From assembly GCA_947498625.1 (NCBI GenBank), contig CANMKR010000001.1:612090-676089 (forward strand): a DNA stretch of 64,000 bases. Direction: 5' to 3'. Positions 47,179-56,233 of the stretch are shown piece by piece. The notes under the pieces are model-generated. The model worked only from the letters and a program-made list of their open reading frames with translations. It ran no database searches and was not told the origin of the DNA. The stretch comes from an uncultured Kangiella sp. GTDB taxonomy: Bacteria > Pseudomonadota > Gammaproteobacteria > Enterobacterales > Kangiellaceae. Every line of letters begins with the position of its first letter. Position 1 is the first letter of the stretch. Made by a program: the position numbers and the translations under genes.

Positions 47179-48690
47179 CTAATGATTGGCCTCAAGCTCT
47201 CGCTTTGCTTCTTGACCAGCAAAGCTATCAGTAAAGTTTTGACTTAAGTAAGTTAAAACTTTGTGTTTGCTATTCCAATCCCCAGTTTTCTCAATGGCAA
47301 AAGCAAAATGGAGCAATAGATTTGGCAACTCTTGATGCTCCTTGTGATGCTTAATCAGGTGATTAATGACATTTCTGATAAGCTTTGGCTGTTTTCGCTT
47401 CAGACAATTTTGGCAATAAAGCATTAGAGTTTCAGCTTGATAGGCGTTGAAGTGTCCTAGATGAGCTTTGATATCCTCTAGGGCAGTATCAGCTAAAGCC
47501 TCAAAACTAGAATTGCTGTTCATGCGATTTATAATAGAACTGACCAGTTCACTGTAAATACTGGACGCTGGGTTATCTTTTTCTAAACTATAAAGAGCTT
47601 TGTAATAGCTGGCATTGCTAGGCTCATTGCTGATCAGTTGTTGGTAGTAGTCTTTAGCCAAATCAAATTCTAAATCTTTTACCGCTTGCTTGGCTTTGTT
47701 AAGCAATTGTTGTCGAGAGTTCGACTGATCTGCGGTTTGTATTAAAGTCTCAGTTCCAGAATGTGCAGAATTATTACCAGAATTTGCTGGTGAGGTACGG
47801 GCGGAATCTATTTGGCTTTTTGATGTATTCGATGTCGCTATCTTTAATAGTAAAACAATCACTACACCAGCAACTAGACCGCCGAAGTGCGCCATATAAG
47901 CAACGCCATCATTATTAGGCGCTTGAACCAATTCCTTTAATAGCCAATAAATGAGCACTAGAAAAGCAGGCAGTCGAATGTAATTAAAATAAACAAAAAT
48001 CCAAAATAAATAACGAATTCTTTTGATGCCATAATAGCCCGCAAAACCACCCATAAGTCCAGATATGGCCCCAGAGGCGCCAACCAAGGGAATAAACTTA
48101 TCATCGGAGGTATAGGCAAAAAAAACGACCGCTACGAGACCTGATGCGAAGTATGTAAATAACATTTTAAGGCGACCGAACACTAACTCTAAGTTATAAC
48201 CAAATAGAAATAGGAAAATCATATTGCCAAGCAAGTGATAAATATCGCCATGCATAAACATATGACTCAAGGCAGTAAACCAGCTAGGTTCAGAAGGGTA
48301 GTAGGAGTATTGGTAGGTAGAGGTTTTGGCAATTTTATCGTTAACTTTTATACGTTTTTGCAACCAGTCATTGCCTAAGTTTTGTTCTTTAATGTAATTG
48401 GTAAAACGCTTGTCAAATAGGATAATGCTGATTAATTCTCGCTCGCTCAGATTATTGCTCTTCATCTCTTGATAAATATTGGAGCGATAACGTTCGCTAT
48501 AAGATTTAAAGAGTGGCTTTTCAACAGCCAGTAATTCGTTTTGCGAATAATGGTATAGCGCTTGGTTGTAAAGCTTTTGATCTTTTCCTTGTAAGATTGA
48601 AAATGCCAATAGGTTAAGGATGATCAAAATAAAAGTTAACCAAGGAAGATTGTTTTTGTTAAAGCCGTTTTCTGCAGGTATTAAAAGCAT
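47179..48690 (-). CDS. rhomboid-family intramembrane serine protease with C-terminal helical repeats
   Basis: 503 aa. Six-helix rhomboid core: HLLGNMIFLFLFG, catalytic Ser in GASGAISG near residue 202, and catalytic His in AHFGGLVAG near 265. An extra N-terminal part (1-130) contains a helix and a long charged segment. After a Ser/Asn-rich linker (about 300-325) a cytosolic TPR-like tail follows. Its start shares one base with the GNAT stop (TGATG). Substrates unknown; the tail suggests recruitment of partners. Confidence 0.9.
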   Translation of the reverse strand: MLLIPAENGFNKNNLPWLTFILIILNLLAFSILQGKDQKLYNQALYHYSQNELLAVEKPLFKSYSERYRSNIYQEMKSNNLSERELISIILFDKRFTNYIKEQNLGNDWLQKRIKVNDKIAKTSTYQYSYYPSEPSWFTALSHMFMHGDIYHLLGNMIFLFLFGYNLELVFGRLKMLFTYFASGLVAVVFFAYTSDDKFIPLVGASGAISGLMGGFAGYYGIKRIRYLFWIFVYFNYIRLPAFLVLIYWLLKELVQAPNNDGVAYMAHFGGLVAGVVIVLLLKIATSNTSKSQIDSARTSPANSGNNSAHSGTETLIQTADQSNSRQQLLNKAKQAVKDLEFDLAKDYYQQLISNEPSNASYYKALYSLEKDNPASSIYSELVSSIINRMNSNSSFEALADTALEDIKAHLGHFNAYQAETLMLYCQNCLKRKQPKLIRNVINHLIKHHKEHQELPNLLLHFAFAIEKTGDWNSKHKVLTYLSQNFTDSFAGQEAKRELEANH

Positions 48691-49298
48691 CAGTTGTTCT
48701 TATTGTTTGTGTATTGTGAGAGTTTAAATTCTAAGTGTTTTTTTACCGTAAGCCATTCGTGATTCAAAATGGAGAATACCACTGTGTCGCGATATGAACC
48801 GTCAGCTTGAATAATATGTTGTCTCAATACGCCATCTTGCTTGGCGCCTAATCTGGCTATGGCCTTTCTAGAGGCATGATTATGCCAATGAGTTCTGAAT
48901 TCTACGGCAATGCAGTCTAACGCTTCAAAAGCATACTGCAACAATAACAATTTGCATAAACTATTGGTGGCGGTTCTTTGATAGCTTTTGGCATACCAAG
49001 TGTAACCAATTTCAAGTCGCCTATTTTTAGCATCTAAATTGCAAAAGCGAGTTGAACCAATGGCTTTATTGGTCTTTAAGTCAATTACTGCAAACACCAG
49101 CTGGTTGCCGTCATTAACATTGGCTATGGCTTCTTTGATATAGGATTTAACATCCTCATGAGCCGGAATACTAGTGAACCAAAGTTTCCGTAGTTCGCCA
49201 TCTGCAGTTGCAGTTTGTAAATCTTCTAAGTGTGAAATTTCAATCGGTACTAGACGAACAGATTGTTTTTCGAGGCTTATTGGTTTGAGCCAGTTCAT
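48690..49298 (-). CDS. RimJ/RimL-type GNAT acetyltransferase
   Basis: 202 aa. The core has EIGYTWYAKSYQRTATNSLC, VEFRTHWHNHASRKAIARLGA and GVLRQHIIQADGSYRDTVVF, typical of the RimL/ribosomal-protein-alanine type. Substrate uncertain. It is translated just before the rhomboid gene with a one-base overlap, so the two form an operon. Confidence 0.85.
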   Translation of the reverse strand: MNWLKPISLEKQSVRLVPIEISHLEDLQTATADGELRKLWFTSIPAHEDVKSYIKEAIANVNDGNQLVFAVIDLKTNKAIGSTRFCNLDAKNRRLEIGYTWYAKSYQRTATNSLCKLLLLQYAFEALDCIAVEFRTHWHNHASRKAIARLGAKQDGVLRQHIIQADGSYRDTVVFSILNHEWLTVKKHLEFKLSQYTNNKNN

Positions 49299-49422
49299 CG
49301 CGCAGTTTATTAGTCTTCAATGGTTAGACTTTACTAAGCGTGCATCGCAGTTTCAACAAAATTAACCCTTTATTGTTAATTCAGCGTTTATAGCAATGAG
49401 ACTAATGCAGAGGTAGATAAAA

Positions 49423-50046
49423 ATGAAGAAACTAATCTATGCCGCTACTGCTTGCTTGATAACTTTAGCATTGCTGTTATTAATGACCAGCTTAATAGCC
49501 CAGCCGCAAGCGCCTATGCCTAAAGTTAAGAAGGCAAAACCTGCGCCACAAGTGCTACCGCCTGAAAAAGATCCAATGCCACAAGAGAAAGTGCCAATGG
49601 TAATACCGAGTATTTCCGTTTTACCTTCGATAGATGCCAATGAGGATATCCAAGTTGAGTTAAAAGACATGCTAAATCTAGAAGATGTAGAGTTTTCTCC
49701 AGTTCAAACAGATTTCATTGGACAAATTAATGCTCCGAACTCTCCTGATTTAGGTTTGGTGGAAATGGATCAAGAAGCCATACCATTAATGCAAACTGCG
49801 CCTGCATATCCTGTGGATGCCTTAACGCAAGGCATTGAAGGCTGGGTGAAGTTAACTTTTGATGTGGATGCGGCTGGCTTTGCAAAAAAAATAAAAGTAG
49901 TTTCTGCTAGTCATAGAAAAATTTTTGATAGAGAAGCTAAGCAGGCATTAAAGAAGTGGAAATTCAAACCTGGCAAACGAGACGGTATTAATACAGGTTT
50001 AGATAATCAATCTGTCACCATGCAATTCAATCTAACTGATAACTAA
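49423..50046 (+). CDS. TonB-family energy transducer
   Basis: 207 aa. N-terminal helix (about 8-27), a Pro/Lys-rich spacer (about 30-65, PAPQVLPPEKDPMPQEKVPM), and a TonB C-terminal domain (about 125-205) with PAYPVDALTQGIEGWVKLTF and ALKKWKFKPG. Such proteins pass proton-motive-force energy to outer-membrane receptors. No ExbB, ExbD or receptor gene lies nearby, so its receptor is unknown. A strong terminator follows. Confidence 0.88.
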   Translation: MKKLIYAATACLITLALLLLMTSLIAQPQAPMPKVKKAKPAPQVLPPEKDPMPQEKVPMVIPSISVLPSIDANEDIQVELKDMLNLEDVEFSPVQTDFIGQINAPNSPDLGLVEMDQEAIPLMQTAPAYPVDALTQGIEGWVKLTFDVDAAGFAKKIKVVSASHRKIFDREAKQALKKWKFKPGKRDGINTGLDNQSVTMQFNLTDN

Positions 50047-50058
50047 GCTTACCCAACC

Positions 50059-50100
50059 CAGCAGTTCTAAGATCTAATTAACAGAACTGCTGTTTTTTTT
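50059..50100 (+). terminator. intrinsic terminator after the TonB gene
   Basis: Perfect 10-bp stem CAGCAGTTCT (50059-50068) and AGAACTGCTG (50083-50092), followed by TTTTTTTT. It also lies just before the convergent hydrolase stop. Confidence 0.93.
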
Positions 50101-50103
50101 GAA

Positions 50104-50772
50104 TTAATTGATAAAAGACCCGATGATTTCTGCACACTCTTTAGCTTTAGCTTGTGCTACTAAATGAGTTGAGTCTAACTGCAAGACTTCTAGTTGAGTA
50201 AAAACCTTTTGGTAAGATTCTAAGTTTTTGGCCGGTACTAACCAATCTTTCGCGCCTTGGATATAAAGAGTAGGAACAGAAACTTTATTGGTAGGAAGTT
50301 TCAAGCTTCTCATATCCGCTATTCTTGAAGCTAATTGCTCAGTGGTAACGTCTTGCATGGCTTGCTTGAACAACAGGATCAGCTCATCGGTTGCATCCTT
50401 GCCATATAAGACATGACCTAAAATACTTTTCGGCAGCAAAGGTTTTCTTAATAATCCCATCGAAAGGTATTTTTCGAGCTCGGTGAATTTAGATGGGTTT
50501 TCTAAAAAACTGGCAATAATCACCAGCTTTTCAATCTCTAAATTTCCACGTAAGGCTAGCTCGGTTGCAATATGACCAGAGTAAGATTCAGCAATCAGAA
50601 CCACTCCATCATTAGAATATTGCTGTTCCAAATTCTCGATATAAGCCAGTTTATCTTTATGCGGGTTTAAGGGTTCAATAGAGCTGTCAAAGCCTTTACT
50701 GGTTAGATATCGGCTTAATGGTTGATATAAAAAGCCTGAGCCATCCATGCCAGGCATTAAAACTAAAGTCAT
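50104..50772 (-). CDS. alpha/beta-fold hydrolase
   Basis: 222 aa. LVLMPGMDGSGFLYQPL is the oxyanion region, AESYSGH the nucleophile elbow (Ser63), GAKDWLVP holds the acid and STHLV the His. It is related to acyl-protein thioesterase and carboxylesterase families, but the substrate is unclear. It starts 3 bp after the AraC-family gene and is co-transcribed. Confidence 0.85.
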   Translation of the reverse strand: MTLVLMPGMDGSGFLYQPLSRYLTSKGFDSSIEPLNPHKDKLAYIENLEQQYSNDGVVLIAESYSGHIATELALRGNLEIEKLVIIASFLENPSKFTELEKYLSMGLLRKPLLPKSILGHVLYGKDATDELILLFKQAMQDVTTEQLASRIADMRSLKLPTNKVSVPTLYIQGAKDWLVPAKNLESYQKVFTQLEVLQLDSTHLVAQAKAKECAEIIGSFIN

Positions 50773-50775
50773 AAG

Positions 50776-51639
50776 TTACTCTATCGGAAGATATATTTCG
50801 GTAATTAAATCGGATTCTTTGACTTCTGGGAAGAAGTTTTTATATTCAAAGAAACAAGGGAAATCCCTTAAGCTTTCTCCACTAGTTGATAACCAGTCTT
50901 GATAGAGGAAGTATATCTTTTTATCCATCTGATCGTGTGAGCCTCTATGGGTGATTTTAGCGCAACGTCCGGCAGGGATAACAGAATTATACACTCCCTG
51001 CGGGTTATCTTTGATAGGTTGAGTAATAGAGCCGCAAATATCAAACATAAAGTCTTCAGCCGCTACGGTTTGAGGATCATGGTAAGCTAAACCAAAGGTT
51101 CTTGAGCTAGTTATTGGTGAATAATCGGTAGATTTTCGCCACTCGATAAATTTTGCAACGCTGTGATTTAGTTTTGCAGGCGCACCTCTATGCTCTAACA
51201 AAGCAACTGGTTGCTCTGAAAACTGTATAATATCTACTTGAATGTCTTGCATGGAAACTCCTTGATTTAATTGGTTTCTAGTATGCCAATCTTCCCATTT
51301 TGGATTTGCGCGAAATGTTTTGGGCGTCTGTCCAAATACCTTTTTAAAAGAGCGATTAAAAGCTTCATGAGATTCGAATCCGGCCTCTAAAGCTATATCA
51401 ATGATTTTTTGGTCTGGATGAAATGCTAATTTATAAGATGCTCTTTTTAATTTCAGTCGTTGCGTAAACCGATAAACAGTTAAACCAGTGTAAGCAGAAA
51501 ACACACGACTAAAGTGATATTTCGATAGCTTTGAAATTACACTAAGTTTATCTAGCGAAAGTATGCCTTCTATTTCTGAGTCTAAATGAATATAAATATA
51601 TTCTATAACGGTATTAATTTGATCTTGATGTTTATCCAT
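50776..51639 (-). CDS. AraC-family transcriptional regulator with GyrI-like effector domain
   Basis: 287 aa. HTH domain at 8-105 with two helix-turn-helix units (HFSRVFSAYTGLTVYRFTQR and GFESHEAFNRSFKKVFGQTP) and a C-terminal GyrI/SoxS-type ligand-binding domain (about 130-285) with GAPAKLNHSV-type and PAGRCAKITHRGS segments. Such proteins sense drugs or small hydrophobic molecules. It probably regulates the hydrolase gene and itself. No operator was identified. Confidence 0.88.
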   Translation of the reverse strand: MDKHQDQINTVIEYIYIHLDSEIEGILSLDKLSVISKLSKYHFSRVFSAYTGLTVYRFTQRLKLKRASYKLAFHPDQKIIDIALEAGFESHEAFNRSFKKVFGQTPKTFRANPKWEDWHTRNQLNQGVSMQDIQVDIIQFSEQPVALLEHRGAPAKLNHSVAKFIEWRKSTDYSPITSSRTFGLAYHDPQTVAAEDFMFDICGSITQPIKDNPQGVYNSVIPAGRCAKITHRGSHDQMDKKIYFLYQDWLSTSGESLRDFPCFFEYKNFFPEVKESDLITEIYLPIE

Positions 51640-51740
51640 GGGTGTTATTGACTATGCGTTGTAAAAAATCATCGACCAAGAGATGTTAATAAAACTATTA
51701 ATACTATTCTTGATTGAAATTGCTAAAGAATAAATTAATT

Positions 51741-51763
51741 AAAAAAGCCCTCAAGAGAGGGCT
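51741..51763 (-). terminator. intrinsic terminator for the phosphofructokinase gene (minus strand)
   Basis: On the minus strand AGCCCTC, loop, GAGGGCTTTTTT. The T-tract lies at 51739-51746 read leftwards. Confidence 0.88.
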
Positions 51764-51767
51764 GTAT

Positions 51768-53033
51768 TTAGATTTTAAATTTCTTTTTGAGCTTTTTCTT
51801 TACTAGCTCGTTTTTAAGCTCAACATACTGAGGCAAACCATTTTTATAAGGTGGGTAGGACTCGCCTTGAATCAATGGTTGTAGATACTCACGACATTCT
51901 TCAGTGATGCTATAGCCATCACGAGAGATATATTTACGAGGCATCATTTTTTCAACGTTGGCCACATCGGCTAATTTTGCTTCACCAACTTTCCATGAAT
52001 ATTTCTTAGTATTCTTACGGACAATAGTCGGCATCACAGCATTTTTTCCTGCATCTGCAAATTCAACGGCTGCTTGGCCCATAGCGTATGCCTGCTCAAC
52101 ATCAGTAGCTGAGGCAATATGGCGTGCTGCGCGTTGCAAGTAATCTGACACTGCCCAGTGGTATTTGTAACCTAGCTCCTCTTTGATCATTTGCGCTACT
52201 ACCGGCGCAACACCGCCTAATTGTTTATGACCAAAAGAATCAACGGTTCCAGCATCGGCTAAGAAGGTACCATCTTTATAGGCGGTACCTTCGGAAACCA
52301 CGATGGCGCAGTAACCAAATTTCTTAACACTGCGATTAACTTTTTTCAGGAATTTTTCTTTGTTGAAAGCAATTTCCGGGAACAAAATAATGTGCGGCGC
52401 ATCGCCTTCTTTTTCACAAGCCAGGCCACCTGCCGCAGCAATCCAGCCAGCGTGACGCCCCATGACTTCCATTACAAAAACTTTAGTCGAGCTTTCTGCC
52501 ATCGACTTTACGTCAAAGGCTGCTTCTCGAATAGAAACGGCAACGTATTTTGCTACCGAGCCAAAGCCAGGACAGTTATCGGTGATGGGTAAATCGTTAT
52601 CAACGGTTTTAGGAATTCCGATACAGGTAATCGGATAACCCATAGTTTCGCTCAGCTGAGAAACCTTGTGTGCCGTGTCTTGTGAATCGCCGCCGCCATT
52701 GTAAAAGAAGTAGCGAATGTCATGGGCTTTAAAGACTTCAATTAATCGTTCATATTCGGCTTTATTTTCTTCAATGCTTTTTAGTTTATAGCGGCAAGAA
52801 CCAAAGGCGCCAGATGGTGTGTGTGTTAAACCAGCGATATCTTTTTTAGACTCTTTGCTGGTATCGATAAGCTCTTCACGCAATGCGCCAATAATACCAT
52901 TACGACCGGCATAAACCTTCTTGATATTTTTAGATTTACGAGCAGTTTCGATAACGCCAGCGGCTGTTGCATTAATTACTGCCGTCACGCCGCCTGATTG
53001 AGCGTAAAATGCGTTGTATTTTTTCTTCGCCAT
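51768..53033 (-). CDS. pfp: pyrophosphate-dependent 6-phosphofructokinase
   Basis: 421 aa. FYNGGGDSQDTA and PKTVDNDLPIT are the substrate and phosphoryl-donor motifs; Lys in PKTVDND replaces the Gly of ATP-dependent enzymes (PGTIDND) and is the mark of PPi use. MEVMGRHAGW is the fructose 6-phosphate site. The reaction is reversible, so it can serve glycolysis or gluconeogenesis. It is divergent from mpl and stands alone, with a terminator after it. ATP versus PPi choice follows from motif only. Confidence 0.88.
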   Translation of the reverse strand: MAKKKYNAFYAQSGGVTAVINATAAGVIETARKSKNIKKVYAGRNGIIGALREELIDTSKESKKDIAGLTHTPSGAFGSCRYKLKSIEENKAEYERLIEVFKAHDIRYFFYNGGGDSQDTAHKVSQLSETMGYPITCIGIPKTVDNDLPITDNCPGFGSVAKYVAVSIREAAFDVKSMAESSTKVFVMEVMGRHAGWIAAAGGLACEKEGDAPHIILFPEIAFNKEKFLKKVNRSVKKFGYCAIVVSEGTAYKDGTFLADAGTVDSFGHKQLGGVAPVVAQMIKEELGYKYHWAVSDYLQRAARHIASATDVEQAYAMGQAAVEFADAGKNAVMPTIVRKNTKKYSWKVGEAKLADVANVEKMMPRKYISRDGYSITEECREYLQPLIQGESYPPYKNGLPQYVELKNELVKKKLKKKFKI

Positions 53034-53089
53034 TTCAGATTCCTAAGAAGTTAGCTAAGTATTGAAATTAAGGCGATTCTACATTATTT

Positions 53090-53146
53090 CATCTTTTCTC
53101 GCTTGAAAAGATGACGAAAAAACTGGCTTAGCTTATGATTAAGCTA
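53090..53146. repeat. two inverted repeats in the pfp-mpl intergenic region
   Basis: CATCTTTTC (53090-53098) pairs with GAAAAGATG (53105-53113), perfect 9-bp arms. TAGCTTA (53129-53135) pairs with TAAGCTA (53140-53146), perfect 7-bp arms with a 4-bp gap. Both lie in the 143-bp gap between divergent genes; they could be operators or RNA hairpins. No U-tract follows either of them. Confidence 0.4.
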
Positions 53147-53176
53147 GGATTTCATTAAAACTTCATAATAATAAGT

Positions 53177-54529
53177 ATGCACATTCATATTTTGGGAATT
53201 TGTGGCACCTTTATGGGCGGTATCGCCTTGCTGGCCAAGCAAAAAGGCATTTCGGTCAGCGGAAGTGATCAAAACGTTTACCCACCGATGAGCACCCAGC
53301 TTGAAGAGCAGGGGATTGAACTGATTCAAGGATTTGATCCTAAACAAATTCCTGAGAAAACCGACTGTGTGATAATTGGTAACGCCATGTCTCGCGGTAA
53401 TCCTTCGGTTGAATATGTGTTGGAGCAAGGGCTTAACTATCGTTCAGGACCACAATGGTTGTGCGAGAATATCCTTAAAGATAAATGGGTTTTAGCTGCC
53501 GCTGGAACTCATGGCAAAACCACAACCGCCAGTATGCTCGCTTGGATTCTAGAGTATTCGAATTTGCAGCCTGGTTTTTTAATCGGTGGTATTCCTGAAA
53601 ATTTTGGTCTGTCGGCACGCTTGACCGAATCCCCCTTTTTCGTGGTAGAAGCGGATGAGTACGATACGGCATTTTTTGATAAACGTTCTAAATTTGTCCA
53701 TTACCGCCCGCGAACTTTTATTATGAACAATTTAGAGTTTGATCATGCGGATATTTTTGAAGACTTAGCGGCGATCCAAAAGCAGTTTCATCATGCCATA
53801 AGAATTGTTCCGGCAAATGGCTTAGTCATTTATCCTGAGATTGAAAGTAATTTACAGCAGGTGATTGAGCAAGGCCTATGGTCTGCCTCAGAATTAACTC
53901 AATCTTCACAAGGCTGGTCTTATGCTTTAAAAGCTGACGATGCGAGCCATTTCGAGGTGTATTTCAAAGGCCAACTGCAAGGCAACGTTAATTGGGACTT
54001 GATTGGATTGCATAATGCCAATAATGCGCTTTCAGCGATAGCAGCTGCGCGTCATGCAGGAGTTCCATCGAAGCATTGCTGTGATGCACTCAATGAGTTT
54101 CAAAACGTTAAAAGACGGATGGAGTTTAAAGGTGAGGCTAGCGGAGTTGAAGTTTATGATGACTTTGCTCATCACCCTACGGCGATTGAGACAACTTTAG
54201 AAGGTTTCAGGGCAAAAGTAGATGGTGCAAAAATTATAGCGATTGTGGATTTACGTTCGGCCACTATGCGTTCTGGTATTCATCAGAATGTTTTACTCAG
54301 TTCATTAATTGGTGCCGATAGAGTTATTATTCATAAGCCGGGCGATTTTGAGTGGGATTTTCCACAGTCTGAAAAAGAAAAACTGAGTGAGTTATCCATT
54401 TTGCCGGATGTTGATTCAATTCTTAAGGAAGTAAAATCCGTGGTAGAATCAGGGGATAAAATTTTAGTGATGTCGAATGGCGGCTTTGGTGGAATTCATC
54501 AAAAATTGTTAGATAGTTTGGCGAAGTAA
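53177..54529 (+). CDS. mpl: UDP-N-acetylmuramate:L-alanyl-gamma-D-glutamyl-meso-diaminopimelate ligase
   Basis: Murein peptide recycling ligase that reattaches the tripeptide to UDP-MurNAc. Start MHIHILGICGTFMGGIALL is diagnostic of Mpl. P-loop AGTHGKTTTASML lies near 111-117, and EADEYDTAFFDKRSKF and YDDFAHHPTAIETTL follow. Length 450 aa. It is divergent from pfp and precedes ubiX by 76 bp. Confidence 0.95.
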   Translation: MHIHILGICGTFMGGIALLAKQKGISVSGSDQNVYPPMSTQLEEQGIELIQGFDPKQIPEKTDCVIIGNAMSRGNPSVEYVLEQGLNYRSGPQWLCENILKDKWVLAAAGTHGKTTTASMLAWILEYSNLQPGFLIGGIPENFGLSARLTESPFFVVEADEYDTAFFDKRSKFVHYRPRTFIMNNLEFDHADIFEDLAAIQKQFHHAIRIVPANGLVIYPEIESNLQQVIEQGLWSASELTQSSQGWSYALKADDASHFEVYFKGQLQGNVNWDLIGLHNANNALSAIAAARHAGVPSKHCCDALNEFQNVKRRMEFKGEASGVEVYDDFAHHPTAIETTLEGFRAKVDGAKIIAIVDLRSATMRSGIHQNVLLSSLIGADRVIIHKPGDFEWDFPQSEKEKLSELSILPDVDSILKEVKSVVESGDKILVMSNGGFGGIHQKLLDSLAK

Positions 54530-54605
54530 TTTTTTAGGTAACCCTTAAGCAGCTATCACTAATTCTACTTAAACAATAGACCTCTAGATAATTTTCGGAA
54601 AATTT

Positions 54606-55223
54606 ATGAGTCAAACAAAAGCGATAACTTTAGCTATAACCGGAGCCTCTGGAGCACCATATGCTCTTAGATTACTGCAACAGCTAGTTAATCATTATCA
54701 GCATTGCTATTTAATGTTATCTAGCGCTGCACGTGTAGTATTGGCGACAGAGTGCGATATACAAGTCAATAAAGCCCCAAGCGTAGTAGAAAAAGAGTTA
54801 ACCAAGCAATTAAATTTGCCAGAAGGTTTTATTAAAGCTTTTTCAACCGATAACTGGATGTCTCCAGTAGCTAGTGGCTCAAGCGCACCCAAGCAAATGA
54901 TAATTTGCCCTTGTTCTACAGGCACTTTAAGTGCAATTGCAACTGGGGCTTCGGATAATCTCATAGAACGTGCAGCAGATGTGGTTTTAAAAGAGCGAGG
55001 TCAATTATTATTGGTACCTCGCGAAACGCCTTATAATACGATTCACTTGCAAAATATGACGCGCCTGTCTGAAGTTGGTGCGACTATTTTGCCGGCATCG
55101 CCAGGTTTTTATAATCAACCCAGTTCGATTGATGATTTAGTCGATTTTATTGTGGCGAGAATTTTAGACCATTTGGAACTCGATCATAAACTGGGTCATC
55201 GTTGGGGTTACAGCGGTAATTAA
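54606..55223 (+). CDS. ubiX: flavin prenyltransferase UbiX
   Basis: Makes prenylated FMN, the cofactor of the ubiquinone decarboxylase Ubi[20 protein letters not shown] at the start, [20 protein letters not shown] and [20 protein letters not shown] are diagnostic. 205 aa. ubiD itself is not in the window. 60 bp separate it from the ABC transporter. Confidence 0.95.
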   Translation: MSQTKAITLAITGASGAPYALRLLQQLVNHYQHCYLMLSSAARVVLATECDIQVNKAPSVVEKELTKQLNLPEGFIKAFSTDNWMSPVASGSSAPKQMIICPCSTGTLSAIATGASDNLIERAADVVLKERGQLLLVPRETPYNTIHLQNMTRLSEVGATILPASPGFYNQPSSIDDLVDFIVARILDHLELDHKLGHRWGYSGN

Positions 55224-55283
55224 GCCTTAGTAATTTATTTTTAGTAATCCATTATAAAGTAGTAAAAGTACAAAAGGATAACA

Positions 55284-56231
55284 ATGAGCAAAGCATTATC
55301 TATTTCCAATTTATCCAAGACTTATGCCAGTGGCACTCAAGCCCTTAAAGGCATCGACTTAGAAGTTGAACAGGGCGATTTTTTTGCATTACTGGGGCCT
55401 AATGGCGCCGGTAAGTCGACCGCTATTGGCGTTATTAGTTCGCTGGTGAATAAGTCCGCAGGCAAGGTCAGTGTGTTTGGACATGACATTGATACGGACT
55501 TAACTGCTGCTAAGCAAAACTTGGGATTAGTACCTCAAGAATTTAATTTCAACATGTTTGAGGGTGTAGAGCAGATCGTCTTACAGCAAGCAGGTTATTA
55601 TGGTATCAGTCGCAAAGAAGCGAAGAAAAGAGCACAGCCATTGCTGGAAGAATTAGGTTTATGGGACAAACGCAAAAGTGCTTCACGTGAACTTTCTGGC
55701 GGTATGAAACGCCGCTTGATGATTGCGAGAGGGTTAATCCATAGTCCAAAACTATTGATTTTAGATGAGCCTACTGCTGGTGTTGACATTGAGCTGCGAC
55801 GCTCAATGTGGGACTTTATGCAGCGTTTGAATGAGCAGGGTACGACAATTGTGTTGACCACTCATTACCTTGAAGAAGCCGAGAGCTTATGCCGCAATAT
55901 TGCCATTATCAGTCAGGGAGAAATTGTGCAAAATACGGACATGAAATCCTTATTGGCACAATTGGATATGGAAACCTTTGTCTTAGATACGCAAGGTTTA
56001 CCTGAACAGCTTCCCGCTAATACGGGTTACGAATTACGTAAGCGCGATGAGACCACCTTGGAGGTTGATGTGAAAAAAGGGGCTGGTATCAATGGTGTTT
56101 TTTCAGCCTTATCACAAGAGAATATCAATGTTTTAAGTATGCGCAATAAAGCTAATCGTTTAGAAGAGTTGTTTGTGCGAATGGTCGAAAATGGCGATAA
56201 AGCCAATTCGGCAAAAGGAGCAGGAGAATAA
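55284..56231 (+). CDS. ABC transporter ATP-binding protein (YadG-like)
   Basis: 315 aa. Walker A GPNGAGKST at about 39-47, Q-loop in LGLVPQEFNFNMF, signature LSGGMKRR near 138-145, Walker B LLILDEPTAGVD. A C-terminal regulatory part (about 225-315) is present as in YadG. It is followed after 2 bp by the ABC-2 permease gene, so they form one exporter. Substrate is not known. Confidence 0.93.
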   Translation: MSKALSISNLSKTYASGTQALKGIDLEVEQGDFFALLGPNGAGKSTAIGVISSLVNKSAGKVSVFGHDIDTDLTAAKQNLGLVPQEFNFNMFEGVEQIVLQQAGYYGISRKEAKKRAQPLLEELGLWDKRKSASRELSGGMKRRLMIARGLIHSPKLLILDEPTAGVDIELRRSMWDFMQRLNEQGTTIVLTTHYLEEAESLCRNIAIISQGEIVQNTDMKSLLAQLDMETFVLDTQGLPEQLPANTGYELRKRDETTLEVDVKKGAGINGVFSALSQENINVLSMRNKANRLEELFVRMVENGDKANSAKGAGE

Positions 56232-56233
56232 TA

